Assembly: GCA_963795795.1 (NCBI GenBank)
Contig: CAWCJS010000005.1
Coordinates: forward strand, 124,001 to 188,000
DNA from: Palsa-504 sp963795795
GTDB taxonomy: Bacteria; Actinomycetota; Actinomycetes; Streptosporangiales; Streptosporangiaceae
Direction: 5' to 3'
Length of the DNA: 64,000 nt
The position numbers were made by a program, and so were the translations under genes. Positions 33,834 to 43,004 of the stretch are shown here, piece by piece. The first letter of the stretch is position 1. Every line of letters starts with the position of its first letter. The notes under the pieces are model-generated. The model saw only the letters and a program-made list of their open reading frames with translations, ran no database searches and was not told where the DNA came from.

Positions 33834-35288
33834 ATGACGACGGCAGCGGACCTGGTAGCGGGACGGCCGCTGGTATTCCGCAACGCGACGGTGCTCACGA
33901 TGGACGACGCGCACCAGGTCCTGACCGGGGCGGACGTGCTGGTTACCGGGGAGCGGATTGCCGCGGTCGGTCACGGCCTCTCGGTGCCGGACGGCACCGC
34001 GGAGATCGACGCGACCGGCGGCATCCTCATGCCCGGCATGATCGACACGCACCGGCACATGTGGCAGACCGCCATGCGGGCGTACGGGGCCGACTGGACC
34101 CTCACGCAGTACTTCGTCTGGTACTACCTGAACTGGGGCAAGAAGTTCCGCCCGCAGGACGTCTACGCCGGGAACCTGCTGTCGGCCATCGAGTCGATCG
34201 ACGCCGGGGTGACGACCACGGTGGACTGGTCGCACGGGCTGCAGACGACCGAGCACGCCGAGGCCGCGACCGACGCGCTGGAGGAGGTGCCCGGCCGGTT
34301 CGTGCTCGCCTACGGGAACATCCAGCAGGGGTCGTGGGAGTGGAGCACCTCACCGGAGTTCCGCGACTTCTACGTGCGCCGGTTCGACGGCAAGGGCGAC
34401 ATGCTCGGGTTCGCGATCGCCTTCGACATCCCCGGTGACGACCCGGCGTTCCCGGAGAAGGCCACGTTCGAGGTGGCGCGCGAGATGGGCGTGCCGGTGA
34501 CCACGCACGCCGGGGTGTACGGGATCACCCTGGATGCCGGCGTTCGGAGGATGTACGAGAACGGCTTCTGCACCCCGCAGACGGTCTACGTGCACTCCGC
34601 GTCCCTGTCCCCCGACTCGTACCACATCATCGCCGCCACCGGCGGTTCCGTGTCGGTCTCGACCGAGAGCGAGTGCAGCGCGGGCCAGGGGTACCCGCCC
34701 ACCTGGAAGCTCCGCAAGTACGGCATTCCGGTCTCGCTGTCCCAGGACACCAGCGTCTGGTGGAGCGGCGACATCTTCTCGGCCATGCGGGCCACCCTGT
34801 CCGCCGACCGGGTCATGGACCACTTCGAGAACCACAACGAGGGCAGGGCCGTCACCAACCACCACCTGCGGGCCGAGCAGGTCGTCGACTGGGCCACCCG
34901 CGGCGGTTCCAAGGCCATCGGGCTGGACTCGGCCGTCGGCAGCGTGGAGGAGGGCAAGAAGGCCGACCTGGTGCTGATCAAGAACGACCACTCGCCGGTT
35001 TCGTTCCCGCTGTTGAACCCGTACGGGCACGTGGTCTACCAGTCCCAGCGCGGCGACGTGCACACCGTGGTGGTGAACGGGCGGGTCGTGAAGTACGACC
35101 ACAAGCTGGTCGGCGTGGACCTGGACCGGGCCAGGCGGGCGATCGACGAGACCGTCGGGTACCTCAAGAGCGAGCTCGGCGAGCAGGCCTGGAACGAGGG
35201 CATGAACCCGGAGGTCCCCGAGCACGAGCAGTTGTCCAACCCGTACACGTATACGGGCGCGGCCGCCTGGAAGGAAGACGAGAGCTAG
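33834..35288 (+). CDS. amidohydrolase superfamily protein (chlorohydrolase/deaminase type)
   Basis: 484 residues from ATG 33834 with GGAGG. Metal ligands are visible: DTHRHMWQTA (HxH after beta-1), PVTTHAGVYG and VYVHSASL (His), and the Asp in SLSQDTSVWW. The N-terminal beta-sandwich starts LVFRNATVLTMDDAHQVLTG and the C-terminal block is GSVEEGKKADLVLIKN. This is the TRZ/ATZ-like subgroup, which hydrolyses C-N or C-Cl bonds of heterocycles and related amines. There is no signal peptide. It is convergent with the MerR-SDR gene, the stops overlapping by a few bases. Confidence 0.87.
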   Translation: MTTAADLVAGRPLVFRNATVLTMDDAHQVLTGADVLVTGERIAAVGHGLSVPDGTAEIDATGGILMPGMIDTHRHMWQTAMRAYGADWTLTQYFVWYYLNWGKKFRPQDVYAGNLLSAIESIDAGVTTTVDWSHGLQTTEHAEAATDALEEVPGRFVLAYGNIQQGSWEWSTSPEFRDFYVRRFDGKGDMLGFAIAFDIPGDDPAFPEKATFEVAREMGVPVTTHAGVYGITLDAGVRRMYENGFCTPQTVYVHSASLSPDSYHIIAATGGSVSVSTESECSAGQGYPPTWKLRKYGIPVSLSQDTSVWWSGDIFSAMRATLSADRVMDHFENHNEGRAVTNHHLRAEQVVDWATRGGSKAIGLDSAVGSVEEGKKADLVLIKNDHSPVSFPLLNPYGHVVYQSQRGDVHTVVVNGRVVKYDHKLVGVDLDRARRAIDETVGYLKSELGEQAWNEGMNPEVPEHEQLSNPYTYTGAAAWKEDES

Positions 35289-36706
35289 CCTGGCCTTTCC
35301 TCGAGTCTTTCCTCGAGCAGGCCGAGGTCGCGTAGGCTCTCGGCCGTTTCCACGATGGTCGCCTCCATGGGGCGCGGCTGCCAGCCGAAGAAGCGCTTCG
35401 CCTTGTCGTTGTGGATGACGAGGTTCGGCGGTTCGGCTCCGGGGGCTTCTTCGGTGGGCGTGCGCTCGCCGAGCGGACCGAGTCGGTCCCGCAGGACCTG
35501 GGCCATCTGGAGGAAGCTGATCGTGGGGCCGTCCGCGAGGACCAGGAAGCGCTGGCCCGCCGCCTCCGGCGCCGCCATGGCGAGGATGTGCACGTCGGCC
35601 ACGTCGCGCACGTCGGCGACGCCGAAGCGCTGGCGCCGGACGACGGGCATCGTCCCGTCGAGCATCATCTTGGTGAGCAGGAGCGAGGACCGTACCTCGG
35701 TCGTCAGGGTCGGCCCGAGGATGAACGTCGGGTTGATCACCACGAGTTCCATGTCACCGCCCTGGTCCTTCATGAAATCCCAGGCGGCGCGTTCCGCGAT
35801 GGCCTTCGAGCGCGGGTAAGGGGGCAGACCGGGGGTATCGGGATCGGTCCAGTCGTCCTCGGTGTACTCCGCGCCCGGCTTGGGGGTGTAGCCGACCGCG
35901 GCGAAGGACGAGGTCAGCACGACCCGGCGAGCGCCGGCATCCCGGGCGGCGCGCAGCACGCGGACCGTGCCGTCGCGGGCCGGGATGAGGACCTCGTCGG
36001 GATCCGTCGGGTGGATCATCGGCGACGCGACGTGGTAGACGTCCGCGCACCCGTCGAGGGCGGCGGGCCACCCGTCGTCCGCGGTAAGCTCCGCGGTCAC
36101 CACCTCGAGACCGGCGTCGTCGGCATCGCCGCGACGGACCGCCGCGCGTACCGCGGGCTCACGGTCGAGCGACCGGACCGTGGTGCGCACGGGGGTCCCG
36201 GCCCGCAAGAGCGCGGCGATCAACTGCGTACCCAGATAGCCGGAACCACCGGTGACCAGGACCGGGCTCATCGCGCCACCTCCATGACGCTCGACCACGA
36301 CTCGGATCCGCTGCCACGCCTGCGCCTCCGCGTCGGTGTCGCCGCGGTCCCGGGCATCCCACAGAGCGGCCTTCTCCCGCAGGTAGTCCAGGTGCGTGTG
36401 CAGCGTCGCGATCTCGGCTTCGACGCGTTCGGCGTGACGCAGGAGCAGGTCACGCTGCTCGGCCGCGGCGGCTCGGCCACGCGCGCGGTTGGCCTGGTAG
36501 GTGCGCATGTCTTCGATGCCCATGCCCATGGCACGCAGGCAGGCGAGGGCCTGGAGCGTGTCGAGATCCTCGTCGCGGTAGCGGCGGTGGCCGCTGCTGG
36601 CGTCGCGGTCGATCGGGCCGATGAGCCCGACCTCTTCGTAGTAGCGCAACGTCGGCTCGCTGAGCCCGCTGCGCCGCGACACATCCTGGATCGTGAGAAC
36701 TGACAT
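35285..36706 (-). CDS. MerR regulator fused in frame to an NAD(P)-dependent SDR reductase
   Basis: One open frame of 473 residues. Residues 1-~140 are a MerR regulator: LTIQDVSRRSGLSEPTLRYY, EEVGLIGPIDR, GHRRYRDEDLDTLQALACLR and a dimerisation coiled coil. Residues ~146-473 are an extended SDR of the dihydroflavonol-reductase type: VLVTGGSGYLGTQLIAALLR (NAD site), VVLTSSFAAVG and PYPRSKAIAE (Tyr-x3-Lys equivalent). An internal ATG at 36271 has its own GGAGGTGG site, so a separate SDR of 328 residues may also be made, or the fusion may result from a lost stop or frameshift. A perfect palindrome 17 bp upstream is the likely MerR operator. Confidence 0.82.
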   Translation of the reverse strand: MSVLTIQDVSRRSGLSEPTLRYYEEVGLIGPIDRDASSGHRRYRDEDLDTLQALACLRAMGMGIEDMRTYQANRARGRAAAAEQRDLLLRHAERVEAEIATLHTHLDYLREKAALWDARDRGDTDAEAQAWQRIRVVVERHGGGAMSPVLVTGGSGYLGTQLIAALLRAGTPVRTTVRSLDREPAVRAAVRRGDADDAGLEVVTAELTADDGWPAALDGCADVYHVASPMIHPTDPDEVLIPARDGTVRVLRAARDAGARRVVLTSSFAAVGYTPKPGAEYTEDDWTDPDTPGLPPYPRSKAIAERAAWDFMKDQGGDMELVVINPTFILGPTLTTEVRSSLLLTKMMLDGTMPVVRRQRFGVADVRDVADVHILAMAAPEAAGQRFLVLADGPTISFLQMAQVLRDRLGPLGERTPTEEAPGAEPPNLVIHNDKAKRFFGWQPRPMEATIVETAESLRDLGLLEERLEERPG

Positions 36707-36722
36707 AGCTGCAGCAAATCAA

Positions 36723-36740
36723 ACTTCAAGCGCTTGAAGT
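36723..36740 (-). promoter_or_regulatory. MerR/SoxR-like operator palindrome
   Basis: ACTTCAAGCGCTTGAAGT is an 18-bp perfect palindrome, overlapped by a minus-strand -35-like TTGACT (36743-36738). It is placed just upstream of the MerR-SDR start, as in promoters activated by DNA distortion. Confidence 0.75.
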
Positions 36741-36804
36741 CAAGGCTCACGCCACGCGCTGAGCGGTAACGTTCCCGGAACGGTCGGGGTCTACCGTTGC
36801 TGGT

Positions 36805-37990
36805 GTGGGTGAGGTCAGTGGGCACCGGCTGGCCCGGACGGTGCTCGGCGCCGTTGCGGTGCTGTCCTTGGCGGCCGCGATTCCGCTGACCGTGCTATCC
36901 GGCCAGCTCGGCGACGGGCTGACCGCGTGGGCCATCGGCATCCCGAGCGCCGCCGTCGGGCTCCTGATTACCCGGCGTCAGCCTGGTAACCCGCTCGGCT
37001 GGCTGTTCCTGGTGTGCGCTGGCTGCCTGTTCGTCAGCAACGACGCCGTGGACTACTCGTACTTTGTCTACCGCCTGGGACACCATGTGCCCTTCGGTCC
37101 GCTGGCCCTGTGGCTAGCTGAGCTGTGGATCGTCGGCATCTTCCTGTTGCTGCTAGTGACGCTGCTCTTTCCTGACGGCTGGCCATCCTCTCCGTTCTGG
37201 TCCTGGGCCCTGCGGATCTTTTGCGCAGGGTTCGTGGTCACGCTCGCCGCGTATGCGGTGGAGACGAGCGCCGCGCTGGCCGCTCATCCGCTCCGTATCG
37301 ATGCCTCCGGCGGGCTGGTGGCCATCGATAGCCCACGCGGCTGGTTCTCGGCCATCGAGGGGCTGTCCTTCCTGTTCGGCTTGGCGCTGGCGGCGGTTTT
37401 CATCGTGCGCCAGGTGCTGAGCTGGCGGCGGGCCAGCGGCGTGTACCGCCAGCAGCTGAAGTGGCTGGCGACCGGCGCGGCGGTCACCATCGCGTGCCGC
37501 GATCCCCTCGAGCCTGATCCCCACGTCGGGAACCACTACGACGGTGCTGCTGAACAACTTGTTCACGTGCGGTCTCGCGGCGCTGCCGGTTTCGATGGGC
37601 GTGGCGATCTTGAGGTACCGGCTGTATGAGATCGACCGGATCATCTCCCGGACGCTGGCCTACGCGATCGTCACTGGCCTGCTGATCGGGCTGTATGCGG
37701 GCCTCGTGCTGCTGGCCACCGAGGTGTTCCGGTTCCACAGCACGGTCGCGGTCGCCGCCGCTACGTTGGCCGCGGCGGCGCTCTTCAATCCCCTGCGGAG
37801 GCGCGTCCAGTTCACGGTGGACCGGCGGTTCAACCGGGCCCGGTATGACGCGGACCAGACCGTGGCCGCGTTTGCGGTCCGGCTGAAGGACGCGGTGGAC
37901 CTGGACTCGGTCCGCGATGACCTGGGCAGGGTGGTGCAGGAGGCCCTGGAACCGGCCCACATGTCGGTGTGGGTGAGCCCGCGCACCTGA
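36805..37990 (+). pseudogene. integral membrane sensor-like protein, frameshifted paralogue
   Basis: Paralogue of the protein at 20090. GTG 36805; helices through SAAVGLLITRRQPGNPLGWL, TLLFPDGWPSSPFWSW and RQQLKWLATGAAVTIAC. The frame breaks at TGCCGC (37495-37500) and resumes as AIPSSLIPTSGTTTTVLLNN. It then runs through ILRYRLYEIDRIISRTLAYA and FNPLRRRVQFTVDRRFNRAR to the stop at 37990. One extra C explains the break. The kinase domain is again absent, so the truncated architecture is a feature of this family and not an accident of one copy. Confidence 0.78.
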
Positions 37991-38039
37991 GGCGGGCCGC
38001 AATCCTAGGGCCGGGTGCTTGCGGGAGCGCACCAACGCT

Positions 38040-38062
38040 CGTTCGGGATAAAGGATCTTCTA
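38040..38062 (-). repeat. dispersed intergenic motif, copy 2
   Basis: CGTTCGGGATAAAGGATCTT followed by CTA, the TAG stop of the ABC permease on the minus strand. It has the same relation to the stop as copy 1 at 6852-6877. Confidence 0.7.
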
Positions 38063-39070
38063 GTTCTGGCGCAGGCGGGACCAGGCGTCGGCGCCGACGG
38101 CCAGGAGCAGGATGCCGCCGAGGGCGATCTGCTCGTAGAGCGGGTTGAGGCCGAGCAGGTCGAAGCCGTTACCGATGAGGGCGATGAACAGGACGCCGAT
38201 CACCGTCCGCCACATGGCGCCCTCGCCGCCGAGGATGCTCGTCCCGCCCACCACGATGCCCGCGAGCACGGTGAAGGTGAGCGTGGTCTCCCCGTTGGAC
38301 GCCTGGGCGCTCAGCACGCGGGAGGCGTCGATCACCCCGCCGAGCGCCGCCGCGCCGCCGCTGAGCACGAAGGTGAGCGTCTTGATGCCTTGCACGCGGA
38401 CGCCGGACAGGCGCGCCGCCTCGGCGTTGCTGCCGCTGGCGTAGATGTAACGCCCGGCCGTGGTCCGGCCCAGCACGACGGCGAGGGCCACGACGACGGC
38501 GAGCATCGTCCAGGTCGACGTGTTCACGGTCAGGAACGACGAGCGGGCTAGGTCGGCGAAGCCGGGGCGGGCGTAGTCGATGACGAGGTTCCCGCCGGTG
38601 ACCAGGCTGGCCAGGCCGCTGACCACGAAGGACATGGCGAGCGTGGCGATGAGGGCATTTATCCGGAACGCCGTTACGATGACGCCGTTGACCAGCCCGA
38701 CGCCCAGTCCCACGGCGATCCCGGCCACGATGGCGACCGTCGGCGAGGTGAACAGCGCGAGGTGCGCCGCGGTCACCCCGGCCAGCGCGTAGACGGCCCC
38801 GACGGACAGGTCGATCCCCCCGGCCACCACGACCAGCGTGCCCGCGGCGGCGATGATCAGCGTCGAGGACTGTTGGTCGAGGATGTCCAGCAGGTTGACC
38901 TTGGTGAAGAACGGGCCGCTCCACACCGACAGCACGATGAACAAGACGATGAACGGGTAGAGGATCCCGGCCCGGCTCAGCCTGCTGAGGAGTTTTGCTG
39001 GCGGCAGCAGTTTTCGATTGCGGCTCGCGGGCGCGGGCGTAGGTGCCTGAGCGATATCTGGCTGGTCCAT
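38060..39070 (-). CDS. ribose-type ABC transporter permease (RbsC-like)
   Basis: 336 residues with about nine or ten helices. Family signatures: LIIAAAGTLVVVAGGIDLSV, GAVYALAGVTAAHLAL and the cytoplasmic EAA-like segment AARLSGVRVQGIKTLTFVLS (~225-245). The ATG at 39070 shares its A with the TGA of the ATPase gene. It forms the membrane channel of a carbohydrate- or purine-type importer with the ATPase and lipoprotein upstream. The gene closes the operon, and copy 2 of the dispersed motif follows its stop. Confidence 0.92.
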   Translation of the reverse strand: MDQPDIAQAPTPAPASRNRKLLPPAKLLSRLSRAGILYPFIVLFIVLSVWSGPFFTKVNLLDILDQQSSTLIIAAAGTLVVVAGGIDLSVGAVYALAGVTAAHLALFTSPTVAIVAGIAVGLGVGLVNGVIVTAFRINALIATLAMSFVVSGLASLVTGGNLVIDYARPGFADLARSSFLTVNTSTWTMLAVVVALAVVLGRTTAGRYIYASGSNAEAARLSGVRVQGIKTLTFVLSGGAAALGGVIDASRVLSAQASNGETTLTFTVLAGIVVGGTSILGGEGAMWRTVIGVLFIALIGNGFDLLGLNPLYEQIALGGILLLAVGADAWSRLRQN

Positions 39071-40668
39071 CACGCACCTCTTCCGCTGGTTGCGCTGGTT
39101 CCGCTGGCTCCGCCGCCTAGTTCGGGCGCACCGAACGCGGCGGCGAGGATCGCCGCTTCGGTCATGGCGTCGCCGTTGAGTTCGGCTACGATCCGGCCGC
39201 CGCGCATCACTAGCACGCGGTGCGCGAGCCCGAGGATCTCCTCGGTGTCCGAGGAGATGAACAGCACGCCGAGGCCCTCGGCGGCGAGTTCCGTCAGCAG
39301 GTCGTAGATGGCGCGCTTCGCGCCGACGTCCACGCCCCTGGTCGGCTCGTCGGCGACTAGGACCCGCGGCCCGGCCAGCAGCATCCGGGCGAACAGCGCC
39401 TTCTGCTGGTTGCCGCCCGACAGCGTGGCGACCGGAGCTTGCTGCGCGGGAACGCGCACGCCGACCTGTTGGAGGACGTTCGCTACGGCCTGACGCTCTT
39501 TGCCGCGGCGGACCAGGCCGAGTTCGCTGAGGCGGCCCAGGCTGGCCAGGCTGACGTTCTCCCCGATCGGGCGGCCGAGCAGCAGGCCCTGCTCCTTGCG
39601 CGACTCGGGGATCATGGCCAGGCCCTTCCGCAGCGCTGCGCGTGGGGTGCTGCCGCGGCCCGTTCTTGGGGCGCCGCGGCCGCGGGAGGCGGCGGCGAGC
39701 TGGTGGCCGGCGGTCGTCACCGTACCTTTGGTGATCCGCTGGGCCTGGCACAGGGCGCGGGCGAGCTCGGTCCGGCCCGAGCCCACGAGGCCGGCGAGGC
39801 CGACGATCTCGCCTTCTCTTACCTCCAGCGATACGTCGTACACCCCTGGTGCGTCGACTTCGCGCGCCTCGAGGAGCACTTTTGCTTGCGGCGTTACCGG
39901 GCGGCGGGCCGGGAACGCGGTGCCCAAGGACCGGCCGAGCATGGCGCTCAGCATCGTCTCCACGGTCTCCTGCGCGGCGGGGGCGGTGCGCACGAGGCGG
40001 CCGTCGCGCAGGATCGTGACCTCGTCGGCGAGTTCGGCCACTTCGCGGAGGAAGTGCGAGACCAGGACGACGGTGGTCCCGCCGGACGCCAGCCGCCTGA
40101 TGACCTGGTGCAGCCGCTCGACGTCGGGCCTGGACAGGGCGGCCGTCGGCTCGTCCATGACGATCAGTTCCGCGTTCCGGCTCAGCGCGCGCAGGATCTC
40201 TACCTTCTGCTGGTCCGCCGTCTTGAGGGCGCGGCCTCTTCTGTCGCCGGGGAGCTCGAATCCGGCCGTGGCGGCGAGCTCGGCGTACCTTCTACGTAGG
40301 GCACGGCGCGCTACGAAGCCCGCCCGTTGCGGCTCCGTGCCCAGGAAGACGTTCTCTGCGACCGACAACGCCGGCACGGTGGACAGCTCCTGGGCGATCA
40401 GGACGATCCCCCTGGTGATGGCCTCCCGCGGGGAGTGGAACGTGACCGGCTCGCCTTCGATCAGCAGCTGGCCGCGATCGGGGGTGAGGACGCCCGAGAT
40501 GATCTTCCCGAGCGTCGACTTGCCCGCCCCGTTCTCACCGACCAGCGCGTGGATCGATCCCCGGGTGATCTTGAGGCTGACCTCATCCAGGGCACGCACG
40601 CCGCCGAAGGACTTGCTGATGTCCATCAGTTCGACGTGCGTGCCCTCGCGATCCGGGGGTTGGGGCAC
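39070..40668 (-). CDS. sugar-type ABC transporter ATPase, two nucleotide-binding domains (RbsA-like)
   Basis: 532 residues from GTG 40668. NBD1: Walker A GENGAGKSTLGKIISG, then LKTADQQKVEILRALSRN with a degenerate signature and Walker B LIVMDEPTAAL. NBD2: GLVGSGRTELARALC (degenerate Walker A, as usual in RbsA), signature LSGGNQQKALFARMLL and Walker B VLVADEPTRGVDVGAKR. NBD2 carries an extra Arg/Gly-rich insertion (~325-345: ASRGRGAPRTGRG) not typical of the family. It powers the importer together with the adjacent permease and binding protein. Confidence 0.92.
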   Translation of the reverse strand: MPQPPDREGTHVELMDISKSFGGVRALDEVSLKITRGSIHALVGENGAGKSTLGKIISGVLTPDRGQLLIEGEPVTFHSPREAITRGIVLIAQELSTVPALSVAENVFLGTEPQRAGFVARRALRRRYAELAATAGFELPGDRRGRALKTADQQKVEILRALSRNAELIVMDEPTAALSRPDVERLHQVIRRLASGGTTVVLVSHFLREVAELADEVTILRDGRLVRTAPAAQETVETMLSAMLGRSLGTAFPARRPVTPQAKVLLEAREVDAPGVYDVSLEVREGEIVGLAGLVGSGRTELARALCQAQRITKGTVTTAGHQLAAASRGRGAPRTGRGSTPRAALRKGLAMIPESRKEQGLLLGRPIGENVSLASLGRLSELGLVRRGKERQAVANVLQQVGVRVPAQQAPVATLSGGNQQKALFARMLLAGPRVLVADEPTRGVDVGAKRAIYDLLTELAAEGLGVLFISSDTEEILGLAHRVLVMRGGRIVAELNGDAMTEAAILAAAFGAPELGGGASGTSATSGRGA

Positions 40669-40671
40669 GGG

Positions 40672-41730
40672 TCAGCCCGGCCACTCGGCGACGAACTGAG
40701 ACACGTTGGCCTTGGTCACGATGCCGTTGTCAGGGAGTTGGGCTACCGGGTCGACGCCGCCGCTGTCGTGGCCCTCGCGCAGGGCCAGGACCAGCGCCTG
40801 CACGGCGAGGCGTCCTTCGCTGGCCGGGGCCTGGGCGACGTCGCCGTACCAGGCGCCGGACGCCACGCCCGCCAGCGCGGCGGCGCTCGCGCCGTAGCCG
40901 ACCAGGATGATCTTGCCGGTCAGGTGCTTGGCCGCCACGGCCTGAACGCCGCCCTCGATGCCCTGGTCAGACCCGACGATCAGGTTCAGGTCGGGCTTGG
41001 CCGTCAGCATGTCCTGCACCGCGGTCAGCCCGACGGTGGGGCTGAAGAAGCTCTGGCCCTGCGCGACGACCTTCACCCCCGGGTCCGCCGCGATCGCCTT
41101 GTTGAACGCGCCGGAGATCGCCACGTCCAGCGCGGACGCCTTGATGTCGTAGAGGTAGCCGACGTTGCACGGGTTGAGGTTCTTCGACTGGCAGGCCTGG
41201 ACCACCATGTTGCCGAGCTTGGTCCCGATCTCGGTCGGCACGAACATCACGTTGGCCGCCAGGCCCGCGACCTGGGGGGCGTCGGTGTTGTAGTTCGGGC
41301 CCAGGACCTGGTCCATGTTCACGACCTTGATGCCCTTGGCGATCGCCTGCTGGACCAGGGAGATCAGCCCGGTGCCGAAGATCGGCTGCAGGACGATGCC
41401 GTCGTACTGACCCGAGGTGATGACGTCCTGGAGCTGTGAGAACTGCGTCTGCGGGCTGTTGTTCGCGTCGAAGACCTTGAGCGTCGCGTTGTTGTCGCTC
41501 GCCACGGCCTCCGCCGCCGCGAGCATCGGCGCGTCGTAGCTGTTCTCTACGGCGAAGGAGAGGTAGGCGATGTTCAGGTGCTTGGTCGAGGACGCGTTCG
41601 CGGAGCTTGATGAGCTTGCGGAGCTAGACGAGCTCGAGGAGCTAGAGCTGCAGGCCGCGAGCATGAGCCCCGCGGTCGCCATGGCTACGCCGCGGCGCCA
41701 GTGCCGCGACAGGAATGGGATGGGTTGCAC
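40672..41730 (-). CDS. ABC transporter substrate-binding lipoprotein (RbsB-like)
   Basis: 352 residues from GTG 41730 (AAGGAG). The signal peptide ends in a lipobox LMLAAC, followed by an unusually long Ser linker (SSSSSSSSSSASSSSSAN) before the periplasmic-binding-protein-I domain. Domain blocks: IAYLSFAVENSYDAPMLAAA, AIAKGIKVVNMDQVLGPNYN, DLNLIVGSDQGIEGGVQAVA and IILVGYGASAAAL. It captures the solute outside the cell. The ligand is not predictable; sugars, autoinducer-2 and purine-like ligands use this class. Confidence 0.9.
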   Translation of the reverse strand: MQPIPFLSRHWRRGVAMATAGLMLAACSSSSSSSSSSASSSSSANASSTKHLNIAYLSFAVENSYDAPMLAAAEAVASDNNATLKVFDANNSPQTQFSQLQDVITSGQYDGIVLQPIFGTGLISLVQQAIAKGIKVVNMDQVLGPNYNTDAPQVAGLAANVMFVPTEIGTKLGNMVVQACQSKNLNPCNVGYLYDIKASALDVAISGAFNKAIAADPGVKVVAQGQSFFSPTVGLTAVQDMLTAKPDLNLIVGSDQGIEGGVQAVAAKHLTGKIILVGYGASAAALAGVASGAWYGDVAQAPASEGRLAVQALVLALREGHDSGGVDPVAQLPDNGIVTKANVSQFVAEWPG

Positions 41731-41745
41731 GGCCAGACTCCTTAG

Positions 41746-41777
41746 TCCTTTTGTCCTTTTGTCCTTTTGTCCTTAGG
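41746..41777 (-). repeat. 8-bp tandem repeat in the lipoprotein leader
   Basis: TCCTTTTG occurs three times (41746, 41754, 41762) followed by TCCTTAGG. On the minus strand it is (CAAAAGGA)n placed just before the AAGGAG ribosome-binding site of the binding-protein gene. It adds extra SD-like AAAGGA sites. Confidence 0.8.
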
Positions 41778-41832
41778 ACTGATCCGTGACGGCCGGCCGC
41801 GGGACGCTCCAGCCGTCGGGTGGTGAGCAGTG

Positions 41833-42796
41833 TCAGGTGCGAAACCAGGGTCGGCCCGTGGCGCCCTTGGTCTGGGCTTCGAGGCGCTGCCATGGTCCGG
41901 TCCAGCGGTAGGAATAGCGGCCGGGCGGCTGCGGGGCCTGGGTTTCGATCCAGCGCACCCGCCCGCTGCCCGTGTTGTAGAAGCCGTGCGTCGAGCCGAC
42001 GCCGGCGAACAGGACATCGCCCGCGCCGAGCTTATAGGCGATGCCGTCGAGTTCTGCGTCAATCTCCCCCTCGAGGAAGAAGTACGCCTCCTCGAAGGGG
42101 TGGTCGTGAGCTTGCGCGGCCCCGCCCGGCTCATAGTCGACCATGAACATCACGAGCAGCTCGGCGCCCAGGCCGCGGTCGACCATCATCTTGACCGAGA
42201 TCCCGCTGTAGGCGAGCAGGGCGGTGTCCATACCGGCCGGTTCCCGGTCCCTGACCCGGCTATCCACGCGCAGCGCCTCCTGCTGGGGCGGCGTGCCGGC
42301 GTAGTGACCGAGGTACCGGCTGACCGGGCTAGGCAAACTGACGGGCCGCGGTTCGATGGCCGCTGGTTCCTGTGGTTCCTGTGGTTCCTGTGGTTCCTTG
42401 GTTGGCGGGCAGGAAGAAGGTGTCGCCTGGGCGCTGGCCGGGCGGGCGGCGCTGTGGCGTGCTGTGTCCAAGCAGGCGGGCTTGCTCGCCGGCGGGGTTC
42501 GCCCAGCCGTGCGGCATCCCGATGGGCAGCAGCGCGTAATCGCCGGCGCGCAACTGATGGTGGTGGCCGTCGATGTTCAGTACCGGAGTGCCGGCCAGGA
42601 CGTAGACGGCCGACTCGAAGGAGTGCAGGTGCAGGCCGGTCCAGCCGCCCGGCTCGAGCTTGCTGATCGACAGGTCGGTGTGCACCGCGCCGGTGTGGCT
42701 GCCCACCAGGGAAGAACTCGAGTAGCCTTCCGCGGACCCGGCGTAGCCCGCGGGCGGCTCCGAGAAGGCCCAGTCGACGCGCCCGACGTAGTGCAT
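41833..42796 (-). pseudogene. bicupin protein, frameshifted
   Basis: ATG 42796 with GAGGAG: MHYVGRVDWAFSEPPAGYAG. The first cupin contains GGWTGLHLHSFESAVYVLAG and DYALLPIGMPHGWANPAGEQ. After FFLPANQ the frame changes at ~42398, beside a 3 x 9-bp GGTTCCTGT repeat. The second cupin follows: VDYEPGGAAQAHDHPFEEAY, FFLEGEIDAELDGIAYKLGA and GVGSTHGFYNTGSGRVRWIE. The layout resembles (S)-ureidoglycine aminohydrolase-like bicupins. Removing one T in CCTTGG restores a ~320-residue protein. It precedes the ABC importer genes on the same strand and follows the XRE-cupin regulator, suggesting it acts on the imported solute. Confidence 0.75.
42365..42401. repeat. 9-bp tandem repeat at the bicupin frameshift
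   Basis: GGTTCCTGT is repeated three times from 42365 to 42391, then GGTTCCTTGG. Encodes (EPQ)n or (GTT)n depending on frame and lies in the linker between the two cupin domains. Confidence 0.8.
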
Positions 42797-42922
42797 GCCG
42801 CGTCTCCTCGCCTGATCGACCTGCACACTCAGCCGTACTGGACGATGAGCCCAGGCGAGGCTGGAGTTTTAGCCATATTAAATAAATAGGCCAAGATCAC
42901 TACACACTTTGCGGGACACGGG

Positions 42923-42940
42923 TAAGTAACGTTTAACTTC
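42923..42940 (-). promoter_or_regulatory. candidate XRE operator upstream of the bicupin gene
   Basis: Minus strand AAGTTAAACGTTACTTAC. The 9-mer AAGTTAAAC and the following T-CTT-C positions are shared with 43718-43736 upstream of the XRE-cupin gene. The surrounding intergenic DNA is A+T-rich. It lies about 127 bp before the bicupin ATG. Confidence 0.55.
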
Positions 42941-43004
42941 GTTGACAGTGACCAGCGCCTGGGTGGTGTGCGTGGGCTCGGTGTGGGGCGGGTATGGGGC
43001 GGGT

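Noticed and set aside
41590..41660. Poly-serine stretch in the binding protein as an assembly artefact
   Set aside because: It follows the lipobox Cys directly and keeps frame; Ser-rich linkers after the lipid anchor are common in actinomycete binding proteins.
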